Assembly (NCBI GenBank): GCA_964644675.1 | Contig: CAZXWK010000001.1 | Coordinates: 1-64,000 of the forward strand | Length of the DNA: 64,000 nucleotides | From: CAZXWK01 sp964644675 | Lineage (GTDB): Bacteria; Actinomycetota; Coriobacteriia; Anaerosomatales; JAAXUF01 | Reading direction: 5' to 3' | Shown: in pieces, positions 16,043-23,609 of the stretch | Numbering within the stretch: position 1 is the first letter of the stretch | How the letters are laid out: each line of letters begins with the position of its first letter | Notes under the pieces: generated by a model | Told to the model about the DNA's origin: nothing | What the model saw: the letters and a program-made list of their open reading frames with translations, nothing else | The model's database searches: none | Program-made: the position numbers and the translations under genes

Positions 16043-16981
16043 ATGACAGAGTTCATGAGGCCCCAGGTCACGGTCGACCGTATCGACGATCGCGTTGCAC
16101 GCTACGTCGTCGAGCCGCTCGAGCGCGGTTTCGGGTACACGCTCGGCAACTGCATGCGCCGCGTGCTGCTGTCGTCGCTCCAGGGTGCCGCCGCGACCTC
16201 GATTCGCATCGAGGGCCAGCAGCACGAGTTCGCTTCGATCGAGGGTGTCCGTGAGGACGTCACCGACATCGTGCTGAACGTCAAGGGCCTGGTGTTCCGC
16301 GAGACGGGCATCGGCGCAGGCGACGCTGTCGCGACGCTGTCGGCGACCGGACCTGCGGTCGTGACCGGCGCGGACCTCAAGGTCCCCGCCGAGTTCGAGC
16401 TGGTGAACCCCGAGCACGTGATCGCCAACCTGAACAAGGGTGCGAAGCTCGAGATGGGCGTGCGCATCGGCGTGGGCCGCGGGTACGTCTCGGCGGACCG
16501 CAACAAGCGTCCGGAGGACCCGATCGGGGTCATCACGGTCGACTCGCTGTTCAGCCCGGTGTCGCGCTGCACGTACGTGGTGGAGAACACCCGTGTCGGC
16601 CAGCGTACCGACTACGACAAGCTGACCCTCGAGGTCGAGACAAACGGCGCCATCGACCCGAGCGACGCCGTCGCTCGTGCCGGTCGCATCATCGATGAGC
16701 ACATGATGCTCTTCGTCGAGCAGGCATCGACCAGCATCGACGAGGAGGGCATCTTCGCCGCGGCCGTGGACGAACGCGAGAGCGTTCTGGACACGCCGAT
16801 CGAGGAGCTCGACCTTTCGGTCCGCTCGTACAACTGCCTGAAGCGTCAGGGCGTCAACACGATCGGGCAGCTGACCGAGTGCTCCGAGAATGACCTGCTC
16901 AACATCCGCAACTTCGGCGCGAAGTCGATCGAAGAAGTCAAGGACAAGCTCCAGCAGATGAGCTTGGGCCTGAAGCAGTAG
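16043..16981 (+). CDS. rpoA: RNA polymerase subunit alpha
   Basis: RpoA (312 aa) scaffolds RNA polymerase assembly and contacts UP elements and activators. The N-terminal dimerisation domain has PLERGFGYTLGNCMRRVLLSSLQGAA in two blocks. A flexible linker of about 15-20 residues leads to the C-terminal domain (SVRSYNCLKRQGVNTIGQL, NIRNFGAKSIEEVKDKL). AAGGAGG lies ahead of ATG 16043. rplQ follows after 16 bases. Confidence 0.97.
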   Translation: MTEFMRPQVTVDRIDDRVARYVVEPLERGFGYTLGNCMRRVLLSSLQGAAATSIRIEGQQHEFASIEGVREDVTDIVLNVKGLVFRETGIGAGDAVATLSATGPAVVTGADLKVPAEFELVNPEHVIANLNKGAKLEMGVRIGVGRGYVSADRNKRPEDPIGVITVDSLFSPVSRCTYVVENTRVGQRTDYDKLTLEVETNGAIDPSDAVARAGRIIDEHMMLFVEQASTSIDEEGIFAAAVDERESVLDTPIEELDLSVRSYNCLKRQGVNTIGQLTECSENDLLNIRNFGAKSIEEVKDKLQQMSLGLKQ

Positions 16982-16997
16982 TGGGAGAGCGCACACG

Positions 16998-17348
16998 ATG
17001 AGACATCTCAAGAAGGGTCGCAAGCTCGGCACCGACGCGAGCCACACCAAGGCCATGCTCAAGAGCCTTGCGGTCGCGCTGTTCACGAGCGAGCGCATCA
17101 AGACTACCGAGACGCGCGCCAAGGAAGTCCGGTCGCTCGTCGACAAGGTCGTCACCTGGGCCAAGCGTGGAGACGTGCACTCTCGCCGTCTCGCCATCGC
17201 CGCCCTGGGTGACAAGGACCTCGTCGCCAAGATCTTCAACGATCGCGAGCGCTGGGAAGGCCGCGACGGCGGGTACACCCGCATCCTCAAGCTCGGCCCG
17301 CGTAAGGGCGACGCCGCTCCGATGGTCATCATGGAGCTCGTGGACTAG
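16998..17348 (+). CDS. rplQ: 50S ribosomal protein L17
   Basis: L17 (116 aa) closes the alpha operon. MRHLKKGRKLGTDASHTKAM, TSERIKTTETRAKEVRSLVDK and the end GGYTRILKLGPRKGDAAPMVIMELVD are conserved. A strong terminator-like hairpin stands about 40 bases downstream. Confidence 0.97.
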   Translation: MRHLKKGRKLGTDASHTKAMLKSLAVALFTSERIKTTETRAKEVRSLVDKVVTWAKRGDVHSRRLAIAALGDKDLVAKIFNDRERWEGRDGGYTRILKLGPRKGDAAPMVIMELVD

Positions 17349-17390
17349 GTCCGCGCTCAACGCCTTGTGCGGCGTGAACAGGTACGATGT

Positions 17391-17414
17391 GAGGGCCTCC
17401 TTCGGGGGGCCCTC
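17391..17414 (+). terminator. Hairpin terminator after rplQ
   Basis: GAGGGCCTCC (17391-17400), tetraloop TTCG, GGGGGCCCTC (17405-17414): ten pairs with one G-T, followed only by TTC. It is the likely end of the ribosomal supercluster transcript, though the T-run is poor. The ECF genes start within 45 bases, so some read-through is plausible. Confidence 0.6.
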
Positions 17415-17454
17415 TTCAATGCCGCCCTCGTTGTCAGGACGACCGGGACCACAC

Positions 17455-18273
17455 GTGATCAGCTTCGACCGAGTCAGCTACTCCTACCCCGGCGCGGACG
17501 CGTCGACACCCGCGCTGCGGCAGGTCTCGTTCGACGTCGCGGAGGCGTGCGTCACCGTCGTGCTCGGGTCGAACGGGTCGGGGAAGTCGACGCTCGTCCG
17601 GCTCGCCAACGGCTTGCTGCTCCCCGGCGAGGGGGAGGTCAGGATCGACGGCGTATCCACGTCCGACGGCTCTCGTTCGCGGTGGCTCAGGGAGCGAGTC
17701 GGCATCGTGTTCCAGCATCCCGACGACCAGATCGTCGCCACGACGGTCGAGGACGACGTCGCGTTCGGCCCCGAGAACCTCGGGCTGGATCGCGCCGCGC
17801 TTCGAGAGCGTGTCGACGCCGCACTCGCCGCCGTGGGACTTGCGGGGCTCGAACGCCGAGAACCCCACACACTGTCGGGCGGACAGAAGCAGCGCCTGGC
17901 CATCGCGGGAGCGCTCGCCATGGACCCCGCCTTCCTCGTGCTCGATGAGCCGACGTCGATGCTCGACCCGCGTGGGCGCGCGGACGTTCTTCGCATCGTG
18001 AGGTCCTTGCGCGACGCCGGCCACGGCGTCCTCTTCGTGACGCACGACCTCTCGGATGCGGTGGGGGCCGATCGCGTGCTCGTGCTTCAAGGCGGTGTCG
18101 TCGCCTACGACGGCGACCCGGCGGGACTCCTCGACCAGCGTGACGCTCTCGCGGGCTGGGGGCTCGAGCTGCCCGGGACTGCCGTGCTCGCCGAGGAGCT
18201 GCGACACGAGGGGGCGCCGCTGCCCGCCGGGCTTCTCGGCGTCGAGGAGATCGCGGAGGCGCTGTGGCGCTGA
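17455..18273 (+). CDS. ecfA1: ECF transporter ATPase A1 (EcfA-type)
   Basis: Cytoplasmic ATPase (272 aa) of an energy-coupling-factor importer for vitamins or metal ions. Walker A is GSNGSGKSTLV, the Q-loop region HPDDQIVATTVEDDVAFGPEN is the EcfA hallmark, the signature is LSGGQKQRLAIA, and Walker B LVLDEPTSMLDP. The GTG at 17455 gives the usual VISFDRVSYSYPG start; an ATG at 17419 would add 12 residues but sits 4 bases after the terminator hairpin without a ribosome-binding site. The stop overlaps the next ATPase gene by 10 bases. The position after rplQ and before truA is the classic place for a shared (group II) ECF module. Confidence 0.93.
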   Translation: MISFDRVSYSYPGADASTPALRQVSFDVAEACVTVVLGSNGSGKSTLVRLANGLLLPGEGEVRIDGVSTSDGSRSRWLRERVGIVFQHPDDQIVATTVEDDVAFGPENLGLDRAALRERVDAALAAVGLAGLERREPHTLSGGQKQRLAIAGALAMDPAFLVLDEPTSMLDPRGRADVLRIVRSLRDAGHGVLFVTHDLSDAVGADRVLVLQGGVVAYDGDPAGLLDQRDALAGWGLELPGTAVLAEELRHEGAPLPAGLLGVEEIAEALWR

Positions 18274-19097
18274 GGCTCACCGACATCTCGTTCACGTACG
18301 GCGCCGGCACCACGTACGCTCAGAGCGCCTTGGACCGCGTGTCCCTCGAGGTCGGCGTGGGTGAGCTCGTGCTCGTCGCCGGCGCGACCGGCTCGGGAAA
18401 GAGCACGCTGCTGCGCATCGCAGCCGGGCTTCTCCAGCACACGGGGGGCTCGGCATCCATCGATGATGTCCCGCTGGACCGGGAGAGCGCGCGCGGCGCG
18501 GTGGGGCTCGTCTTCCAGGACGCGGAGGCCCAGCTCTTCGCCGAGTCGGTCATCGAGGATGTCGCCTTCGGCCCTCGCAACCTGGGGGCCACGCCCGACG
18601 TGGCTGAGACGGCAGCGCGTAGAGCGCTCGAGGCCGTCGGGCTCGATCCGGCGCGCTTCGCGGAACGGTCGCCCTTCGCGCTGTCCGGCGGGGAGGCGCG
18701 CCGCGCCGCGATCGCCGGCGTGCTGGCGATGGCACCGCGCTACCTGCTCCTCGACGAGCCGGGAGCCGGGCTCGATGCCGCGGGCCGAGCCGCCGTCCGC
18801 GGCATCGTCTCGGCGGCCCGGCGTGAGGCGGGCGTGGTCGTGGTGACCCACGCGCCCGAGGAGTTCTTGGGAGATGCCGACCGCGTCGTCGTCCTCTCGT
18901 GCGGCCGTCCCGCGTTTTCCGGGACCGCATCTGAGCTCATTGCGGCACCCGATGCCTTCGGCGAGGCGGGGCTCGCCGCTCCCGACGTGCTGCGCCTGCA
19001 GATGCTGGCCCGAGAGCGAGGGGCCTTTCGGGCGGAGTACACACTCGACCCGCTGGCCGCGGCGCAGGGCCTGTCGGCCGAGGGCGGGTGGTCGTAG
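18264..19097 (+). CDS. ecfA2: ECF transporter ATPase A2 (EcfA'-type)
   Basis: Second ATPase (277 aa) of the ECF heterodimer. Walker A GATGSGKSTLLR, Q-loop QDAEAQLFAESVIEDVAFGPRN, signature LSGGEARRAAIAG and Walker B LLLDEPGAGLDA. The divergent signature (LSGGEARR rather than LSGGQ) is typical of the A' partner. GTG 18264 lies within the end of the first ATPase gene, and its own stop overlaps ecfT, so the three are one translation-coupled unit. Confidence 0.93.
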   Translation: MALRLTDISFTYGAGTTYAQSALDRVSLEVGVGELVLVAGATGSGKSTLLRIAAGLLQHTGGSASIDDVPLDRESARGAVGLVFQDAEAQLFAESVIEDVAFGPRNLGATPDVAETAARRALEAVGLDPARFAERSPFALSGGEARRAAIAGVLAMAPRYLLLDEPGAGLDAAGRAAVRGIVSAARREAGVVVVTHAPEEFLGDADRVVVLSCGRPAFSGTASELIAAPDAFGEAGLAAPDVLRLQMLARERGAFRAEYTLDPLAAAQGLSAEGGWS

Positions 19098-19888
19098 TGG
19101 CCGTCCCCGTCCCCTTCGGTCAGTACGTCCCCGGCGACACGCCGCTGCACCGGCTCGACGCTCGGGTGAAGCTCGCGCTGGTCGCCGCCTACACGATCGT
19201 GCTCTTCGCCGGGCGCGGCTGGGCGGGCCTCGGTGCCGCAGCAATCGCCGCGGTGCTCGCGATCGCGATCTCGAGGGTACCGGTCCGCCTGGCACTGCGA
19301 GGCCTGAGGCCCGTCGCGCTGCTGCTCGTGTTCACGCTTCTCGTGAACGCACTGCGATGGAACGCCGAGTCGCCACTGCTCTCGGTCGGCCCGCTCGGAG
19401 TTGACGGGTCGGGGCTCGAGCGCGGCCTCTTCTTCGCACTCCGCATCGTGTTGCTCATCCTGGGCACGTCGCTTCTGACGCTCACGACGTCGCCGGTCGC
19501 GCTGACCGACGCGCTCTCGTCCGTCATGTCCCCGCTGCGGGTCGTGCGGTTTCCCGCCGACGACGTGGCGATGATGTTCTCGATCGCCCTTCGATTCATC
19601 CCCACCACCGCCGAGGAGGCCGAGAAGATCGTCGTCGCCCAGACCGCACGGGGTGCGGTCTTCGACAGAGGCGGGCCGATCGCCCGCGCTCGCGCGTGGA
19701 TCCCCGTGCTCGTGCCGCTCTTCGTGAGGCTGTTCCGCAGGGCCGACGACCTGGCCGTCGCGATGGAGGCACGCTGCTACACCGGCGTGGGGCGCTCTCG
19801 ACTGCACGAACGGACGATGCGTGCGGCGGACTGGGGTGTTCTCGCCGGGGCGGTGGCGGTCGCGGTGGCAGCCGTGGTAGTGCTGTAG
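19088..19888 (+). CDS. ecfT: ECF transporter transmembrane protein EcfT
   Basis: EcfT (266 aa) is the membrane scaffold that links the two ATPases to the substrate-binding S component. It opens with the family pattern FGQYVPGDTPLHRLDARVKL, has several hydrophobic segments, and carries the coupling-helix Ala-Arg-Gly motif in VAQTARGAVFDRGGPIARAR and a second Ala-Arg in MEARCYTGVG. GTG 19088 or GTG 19097 could be the start; both give the same mature protein. No S-component gene is in the window, as expected for a module shared by several S components. Confidence 0.9.
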   Translation: MVVVAVPVPFGQYVPGDTPLHRLDARVKLALVAAYTIVLFAGRGWAGLGAAAIAAVLAIAISRVPVRLALRGLRPVALLLVFTLLVNALRWNAESPLLSVGPLGVDGSGLERGLFFALRIVLLILGTSLLTLTTSPVALTDALSSVMSPLRVVRFPADDVAMMFSIALRFIPTTAEEAEKIVVAQTARGAVFDRGGPIARARAWIPVLVPLFVRLFRRADDLAVAMEARCYTGVGRSRLHERTMRAADWGVLAGAVAVAVAAVVVL

Positions 19889-19917
19889 TGACCAGCGAGG
19901 GAGACAGGAGCAACGCC

Positions 19918-20754
19918 GTGGGGTCTTCGGCCTTCACTGACGACGCCGTCACGCCCGACCCGTCGTCCGAACACCACGCTCTGGCACTCACCGTCGCCTA
20001 CGACGGCGCGCCGTTCGCGGGCTTTGCTCGGCAGCCGGGCCAGCGGACGGTCCAGGGCGCGCTCGAGTCGGCGCTCGCCACGGCGTTGCGCAGGCCGGTC
20101 GAGACCGTCGGGGCGGGTCGCACCGATGCCGGAGTGCACGCGCTCGGCCAGGTCGTCTCGCTCGACGCCACCGGAGACGAGCCCGACAGCGCGACGCTGC
20201 TTCGCTCGCTCAACGCGCTCGCGGGGGAGGGGGTCGCGGTCTCGAGGATCCGTCGTGCTCGGGCGGGGTTCTCGGCGAGGTTCGACGCGACGGCCCGCGA
20301 GTACCGCTACCGGCTGGTGCCGGGCCCGGTACCGCCGCTGTTCCTCGCCAGGACCGCGTGGTGGGTGAACCGACCGCTCGACGTTGAGGCGATGCGCGAG
20401 GGAGCTGCGCACCTGCTCGGCGAGCGGGACTTCCGCTCGTTCTGTGTCACCGAGTCCGCCGAGAAGCAACGCACCACCACGCGCCGCATCGAGGCGATCG
20501 AGCTCTCGACCGAGCAGCACCTGGGCGAGGCGTGCCTCACGCTGCGCGTCGTCGGCAACGCGTTCCTCCACTCGATGGTCCGCGTCGTCACCGGGACGCT
20601 CGTCGAGGTGGGGACGGGTCGCCGAGATCCCGCCTGGGTGGCCGAGGCGCTGGAGGCCCGCGACCGCGCCGCGGCGGGTCCGACGGCGCCCGCGCACGGC
20701 CTGACGCTGTGGAGCGTCACGTATCCTGACGGCGTCTGGCTCCCGGACTCCTGA
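19918..20754 (+). CDS. truA: tRNA pseudouridine(38-40) synthase
   Basis: TruA (278 aa) converts U38-40 of the anticodon stem-loop to pseudouridine. The catalytic Asp sits in AGRTDAGVHALGQV. Other marks are LTVAYDGAPFAGFARQPGQRTVQ in two pieces, FDATAREYRYR and NAFLHSMVRVVTGTLVEVG. GTG 19918 has AGGAG 7 bases upstream; GTG 19888 would also be in frame but overlaps the ecfT stop. The N-terminal 20 residues are non-conserved and acidic. Confidence 0.94.
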   Translation: MGSSAFTDDAVTPDPSSEHHALALTVAYDGAPFAGFARQPGQRTVQGALESALATALRRPVETVGAGRTDAGVHALGQVVSLDATGDEPDSATLLRSLNALAGEGVAVSRIRRARAGFSARFDATAREYRYRLVPGPVPPLFLARTAWWVNRPLDVEAMREGAAHLLGERDFRSFCVTESAEKQRTTTRRIEAIELSTEQHLGEACLTLRVVGNAFLHSMVRVVTGTLVEVGTGRRDPAWVAEALEARDRAAAGPTAPAHGLTLWSVTYPDGVWLPDS

Positions 20755-20849
20755 GGCGCCACCTCCGCGTACAGGGCGGGGAGCCCGGCAGCGGTTCTCG
20801 GCGTGATGACGGGTTCCGAAGCGGGATGGACACGCCCGGGCGCGTTTGT

Positions 20850-20878
20850 TTGACGCACGCGCACGCCGCGGCTACTAT
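20850..20878 (+). promoter_or_regulatory. Promoter of rplM-rpsI
   Basis: TTGACG (20850-20855), exactly 17 bases, TACTAT (20873-20878). It predicts a start near 20885 and a 66-base leader before rplM. One of the best sigma-70-type promoters in the window. Confidence 0.75.
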
Positions 20879-20884
20879 GTGAGG

Positions 20885-20950
20885 GTTCGTTTCAGTAGCC
20901 CCGTGAAGGTTCGAATCGAACACGTTCGCACACGTTTCGTTGGAGGACTT
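20885..20950 (+). promoter_or_regulatory. rplM leader with GTTCGA palindrome
   Basis: Predicted 66-base leader. It holds GTTCGA (20909-20914), one base, TCGAAC (20916-20921), and an overlapping CGAAC-AC-GTTCG (20917-20928), so two alternative short hairpins compete. L13 leaders that bind L13 are known in other bacteria; the consensus could not be matched by eye. Confidence 0.35.
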
Positions 20951-21385
20951 GTGAAGACCTACCACGCCAAGCCCGGTGAAGTCGAGCGCGAGTGGCTCGT
21001 CATCGACGCCACCGACCAGGTGCTCGGCCGCCTTGCCACGCAGATCGCGCAGATCCTGAAGGGCAAGAACAAGCCGCAGTACACTCCGCACGTCGACACC
21101 GGTGACTTCGTCATCGTCGTCAACGCCGAGAAGGTCCGCCTGACCGGCAACAAGGCTGAGAAGAAGATGTACTACTCGCACAGCGGCTACATCGGAGGCC
21201 TCAAGGAGGTCTCGTACGAGCGCATGCTGGCGAAGCACCCCGAGCGCATCATCCAGAAGGCCGTCAAGGGCATGCTGCCCAAGAACACGCTCGGCCGCGC
21301 GATGAATCGCAAGCTCAAGGTGTACGCCGGGCCGGACCACCCCCACGCGGCGCAGAAGCCCCGTGAGATCACCCTGGAGGGCTAG
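20951..21385 (+). CDS. rplM: 50S ribosomal protein L13 (GTG start)
   Basis: L13 (144 aa) is an early large-subunit assembly protein. KTYHAKPGEVEREWLVIDA, LGRLATQIAQILKGKNKP and the end AGPDHPHAAQKP are conserved. GTG 20951 with GGAGG (20942-20946) is chosen; earlier in-frame starts would reach back into the promoter. rpsI follows after 5 bases. Confidence 0.96.
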   Translation: MKTYHAKPGEVEREWLVIDATDQVLGRLATQIAQILKGKNKPQYTPHVDTGDFVIVVNAEKVRLTGNKAEKKMYYSHSGYIGGLKEVSYERMLAKHPERIIQKAVKGMLPKNTLGRAMNRKLKVYAGPDHPHAAQKPREITLEG

Positions 21386-21390
21386 AAGTA

Positions 21391-21789
21391 ATGGCTGATA
21401 CCAAGGCGACGTACTACGGCACCGGCCGCCGCAAGACCTCGGTCGCTCGCGTCCGACTGGTCCCCGGCACCGGCGTCATGACCGTCAACAAGAAGCCGGC
21501 GCTCGAGTTCTTCGGTCGCCAGGCCCTCGTCAACTTCGCCGAGACCCCGTTCAAGGTCACCGAGACCACGGGCCGTTTCGACGTCATCGCCCAGATCCAC
21601 GGCGGCGGCGTCTCGGGCCAGGCCGGCGCGCTGCGCCACGGCATCGCCCGTGCGCTCCTCGAGGCCGGCGACGAGTATCGCGGCGAGCTCAAGCGCGCCG
21701 GGTACCTCCGCCGCGACCCGCGCATGGTCGAGCGCAAGAAGTACGGCCTGAAGAAGGCCCGCAAGAAGCCGCAGTTCTCGAAGCGCTAG
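21391..21789 (+). CDS. rpsI: 30S ribosomal protein S9
   Basis: S9 (132 aa) reaches the P-site tRNA with its C-terminal tail, which here ends in the usual KKPQFSKR. TYYGTGRRKTSVARVRL and GGGVSGQAGALRHGIARALL are diagnostic. It ends the rplM-rpsI transcript at a hairpin terminator. Confidence 0.97.
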   Translation: MADTKATYYGTGRRKTSVARVRLVPGTGVMTVNKKPALEFFGRQALVNFAETPFKVTETTGRFDVIAQIHGGGVSGQAGALRHGIARALLEAGDEYRGELKRAGYLRRDPRMVERKKYGLKKARKKPQFSKR

Positions 21790-21815
21790 GACCGCGGCCG
21801 CAAATCGCACACGTC

Positions 21816-21842
21816 GGGGCTCGCCGCACAGCGGCGGGCCCC
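21816..21842 (+). terminator. Hairpin terminator after rpsI
   Basis: GGGGCTCGCCGC (21816-21827), loop ACA, GCGGCGGGCCCC (21831-21842): 12 pairs with one G-T. It is followed by GTTCCGT rather than a pure T-run. Confidence 0.6.
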
Positions 21843-21866
21843 GTTCCGTACCCGGGAGAGACCACC

Positions 21867-23201
21867 ATGACTCGACTCTTTGGCACCGACGGCGTTCGCG
21901 GGATCGCCAACTCCGAGCTCACCCCTGAGTTGGCCTTCCGTCTCGGCGAGGCGGCAGGCCACTTCCTGGGTGACCAGGGGCGCGGGCGCATCGTCGTCGG
22001 CCGAGACACCCGCAAGAGCGGCGAGATGCTCGAGGCCGCGCTGGTCGCCGGGATCTGCTCGGGAGGAGCGGACGCGTTGGTGGCAGGCGTCGTGCCGACG
22101 CCCGCGGTCGCTCTGCTCGTCCGAGAGATGGGCGCGGACGGCGGCGTGGTCATCTCGGCGTCGCACAATCCGCCGGAGTACAACGGGATCAAGTTCTTCA
22201 GCCGAGACGGCTTCAAGCTCCCGGACGAACTCGAGGACGAGATCGAGGAGTTCGTGACGAAGGAGCGCGAGTGGGAGCGGCCCGTCGGAGCCAAGATCGG
22301 ACGGATCGACCCGATTTTCGACGCTGTCGAGCGCTACATAGACCACTGTGTCGCGACCATCCCGGGCGACCTGTCCGGCCTGCGCATCGCCGTCGACTGC
22401 GGGCACGGCGCGGCGTCAGTCGCGACTCCCGAGGCCCTGACGCGCCTCGGGGCCGAGGTGGTCGCGATCAACGCCGACTGGAACGGCATGGACATCAACG
22501 TCGGATGCGGGTCGACGCACCTGGGACCGCTGACCGAGATCGTCTCGGCGGGTGGGTTCGACCTGGGCATCGCCCACGACGGCGACGCCGACCGAGTGCT
22601 CGCCGTCGATGGCAACGGCGACGAGGTCGATGGCGACCTGATCATGGCGATCTGCGCCGCGCGGATGCACGAAGCCGGCAAGCTCCCGCTCGACACGGTG
22701 GTGTCCACCGTGATGTGCAACCTGGGCTTCGAGGTCGCGATGCGCGAGCGTGGGATCAACGTCATCAAGACCAAGGTGGGCGACCGCTACGTACTCGAGC
22801 AGCTGCAGACCTCCGGTGCGATCCTGGGCGGCGAGCAGTCCGGGCACATCATCTTCCTCGAGCACAACACGACCGGCGACGGCCTGGTGACCGCTCTTCA
22901 GCTGGCCTCAGTGGTGAAGCAGACCGGAACGCCGGTGGCCGAGCTGCGCACGGTGATGGAGCGCTACCCGCAGGTGCTCGTGAACGTGCCGGTCGCGGAC
23001 AAGGCGCGTCTCGCGACGAGCGCGGCGATCACCGACGCGATCCGCGAGGTGGAGGAGGAGCTGGGGGAGAGCGGCCGTGTCCTGGTCCGCCCCTCGGGTA
23101 CCGAACCGCTCGTGCGCGTCATGGCCGAGGCCCGGTCGCTCGATGTCGCGACCGAGGTGGTCGACCGGCTCGTGGAGGTCGTGCGCGCGGCTCTCGGCTA
23201 G
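21867..23201 (+). CDS. glmM: Phosphoglucosamine mutase
   Basis: GlmM (444 aa) converts glucosamine-6-phosphate to glucosamine-1-phosphate for UDP-GlcNAc synthesis. The phosphoserine loop ISASHNPPEYNGIK, metal loop DGDADRVLAVD, sugar loop GGEQSGHIIF and phosphate loop RPSGTEPLVRVM are in order. It starts MTRLFGTDGVRGIAN, typical of GlmM. The next gene, glmS, makes its substrate, so the pair covers two consecutive cell-wall precursor steps. Confidence 0.96.
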   Translation: MTRLFGTDGVRGIANSELTPELAFRLGEAAGHFLGDQGRGRIVVGRDTRKSGEMLEAALVAGICSGGADALVAGVVPTPAVALLVREMGADGGVVISASHNPPEYNGIKFFSRDGFKLPDELEDEIEEFVTKEREWERPVGAKIGRIDPIFDAVERYIDHCVATIPGDLSGLRIAVDCGHGAASVATPEALTRLGAEVVAINADWNGMDINVGCGSTHLGPLTEIVSAGGFDLGIAHDGDADRVLAVDGNGDEVDGDLIMAICAARMHEAGKLPLDTVVSTVMCNLGFEVAMRERGINVIKTKVGDRYVLEQLQTSGAILGGEQSGHIIFLEHNTTGDGLVTALQLASVVKQTGTPVAELRTVMERYPQVLVNVPVADKARLATSAAITDAIREVEEELGESGRVLVRPSGTEPLVRVMAEARSLDVATEVVDRLVEVVRAALG

Positions 23202-23253
23202 GGCGACGGGCGAACCGCCGTCAACGCGCCGTCACCCACGCCGGGTCCGACGC

Positions 23254-23262
23254 TGGTACACT
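23254..23262 (+). promoter_or_regulatory. Extended -10 promoter for glmS
   Basis: TGG followed by TACACT (23257-23262) forms an extended -10. No clear -35 box is present. The predicted start near 23269 would put about 64 bases before the ribozyme cleavage site. The same TACACT box precedes the chorismate mutase and pcrA genes. Confidence 0.45.
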
Positions 23263-23332
23263 GTTCGCGGCCGCCGCACGCGGTCACGAGAGCCATCTGA
23301 CAGGAGGTCGCCCGACAAGACGTCGTTCGAGA

Positions 23333-23490
23333 AGCGCCGGGACTGGCAGCGCCGCGCTTGGGCAGCGCCAGTTGACGAGGTGGGAGCTCATCGAGAGATT
23401 CGGCGGATGGCTCTCCGGCCCTGACCGGGGTCGTGACGGTACCGACAAAGCCCGCGGGCGACCGCGGAGTCAAAACGGTATCGCGCCGGT
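23333..23490 (+). ncRNA. glmS ribozyme (GlcN6P-activated self-cleaving RNA)
   Basis: A self-cleaving RNA that uses glucosamine-6-phosphate as cofactor and so switches off glmS when product is plentiful. The conserved core reads clearly: cleavage A/G at 23333/23334 followed by GCGCC; P1 strand ACTGGC (23342-23347) paired with GCCAGT (23367-23372); then TTGACGAGG, ATCGA and TCGGCGGATG in order; the P2.1-like pair GGGAGC with GCTCTC; and P4 as CCGCGG (23452-23457), tetraloop GCGA, CCGCGG (23462-23467), the same loop as in the Thermoanaerobacter ribozyme. It occupies the 408-base gap ahead of glmS. The 3' edge is approximate. The rest of the gap down to 23609 shows a small GGGGC/GCCCC hairpin (23506-23519) and the glmS GGAGG. 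Confidence 0.92.
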
Positions 23491-23609
23491 CGTACCACTC
23501 CTCCAGGGGCACGCGCCCCGGCCCGTGACAGGACTTCGCGTCTCGGGCTCTCCGCGGCACATCGGCCGCACGCTGACACTGACTCCCCGATCCGGAGGTC
23601 TGGATACCT

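Noticed and set aside
17419..17454. Upstream ATG start for the first ECF ATPase.
   Set aside because: It lies 4 bases after a terminator hairpin, has no ribosome-binding site and adds non-conserved residues.
20908..20917. GGTTCGAATC, which looks like a tRNA T-arm.
   Set aside because: No acceptor stem, anticodon arm or CCA context around it; it is part of the palindromic rplM leader.
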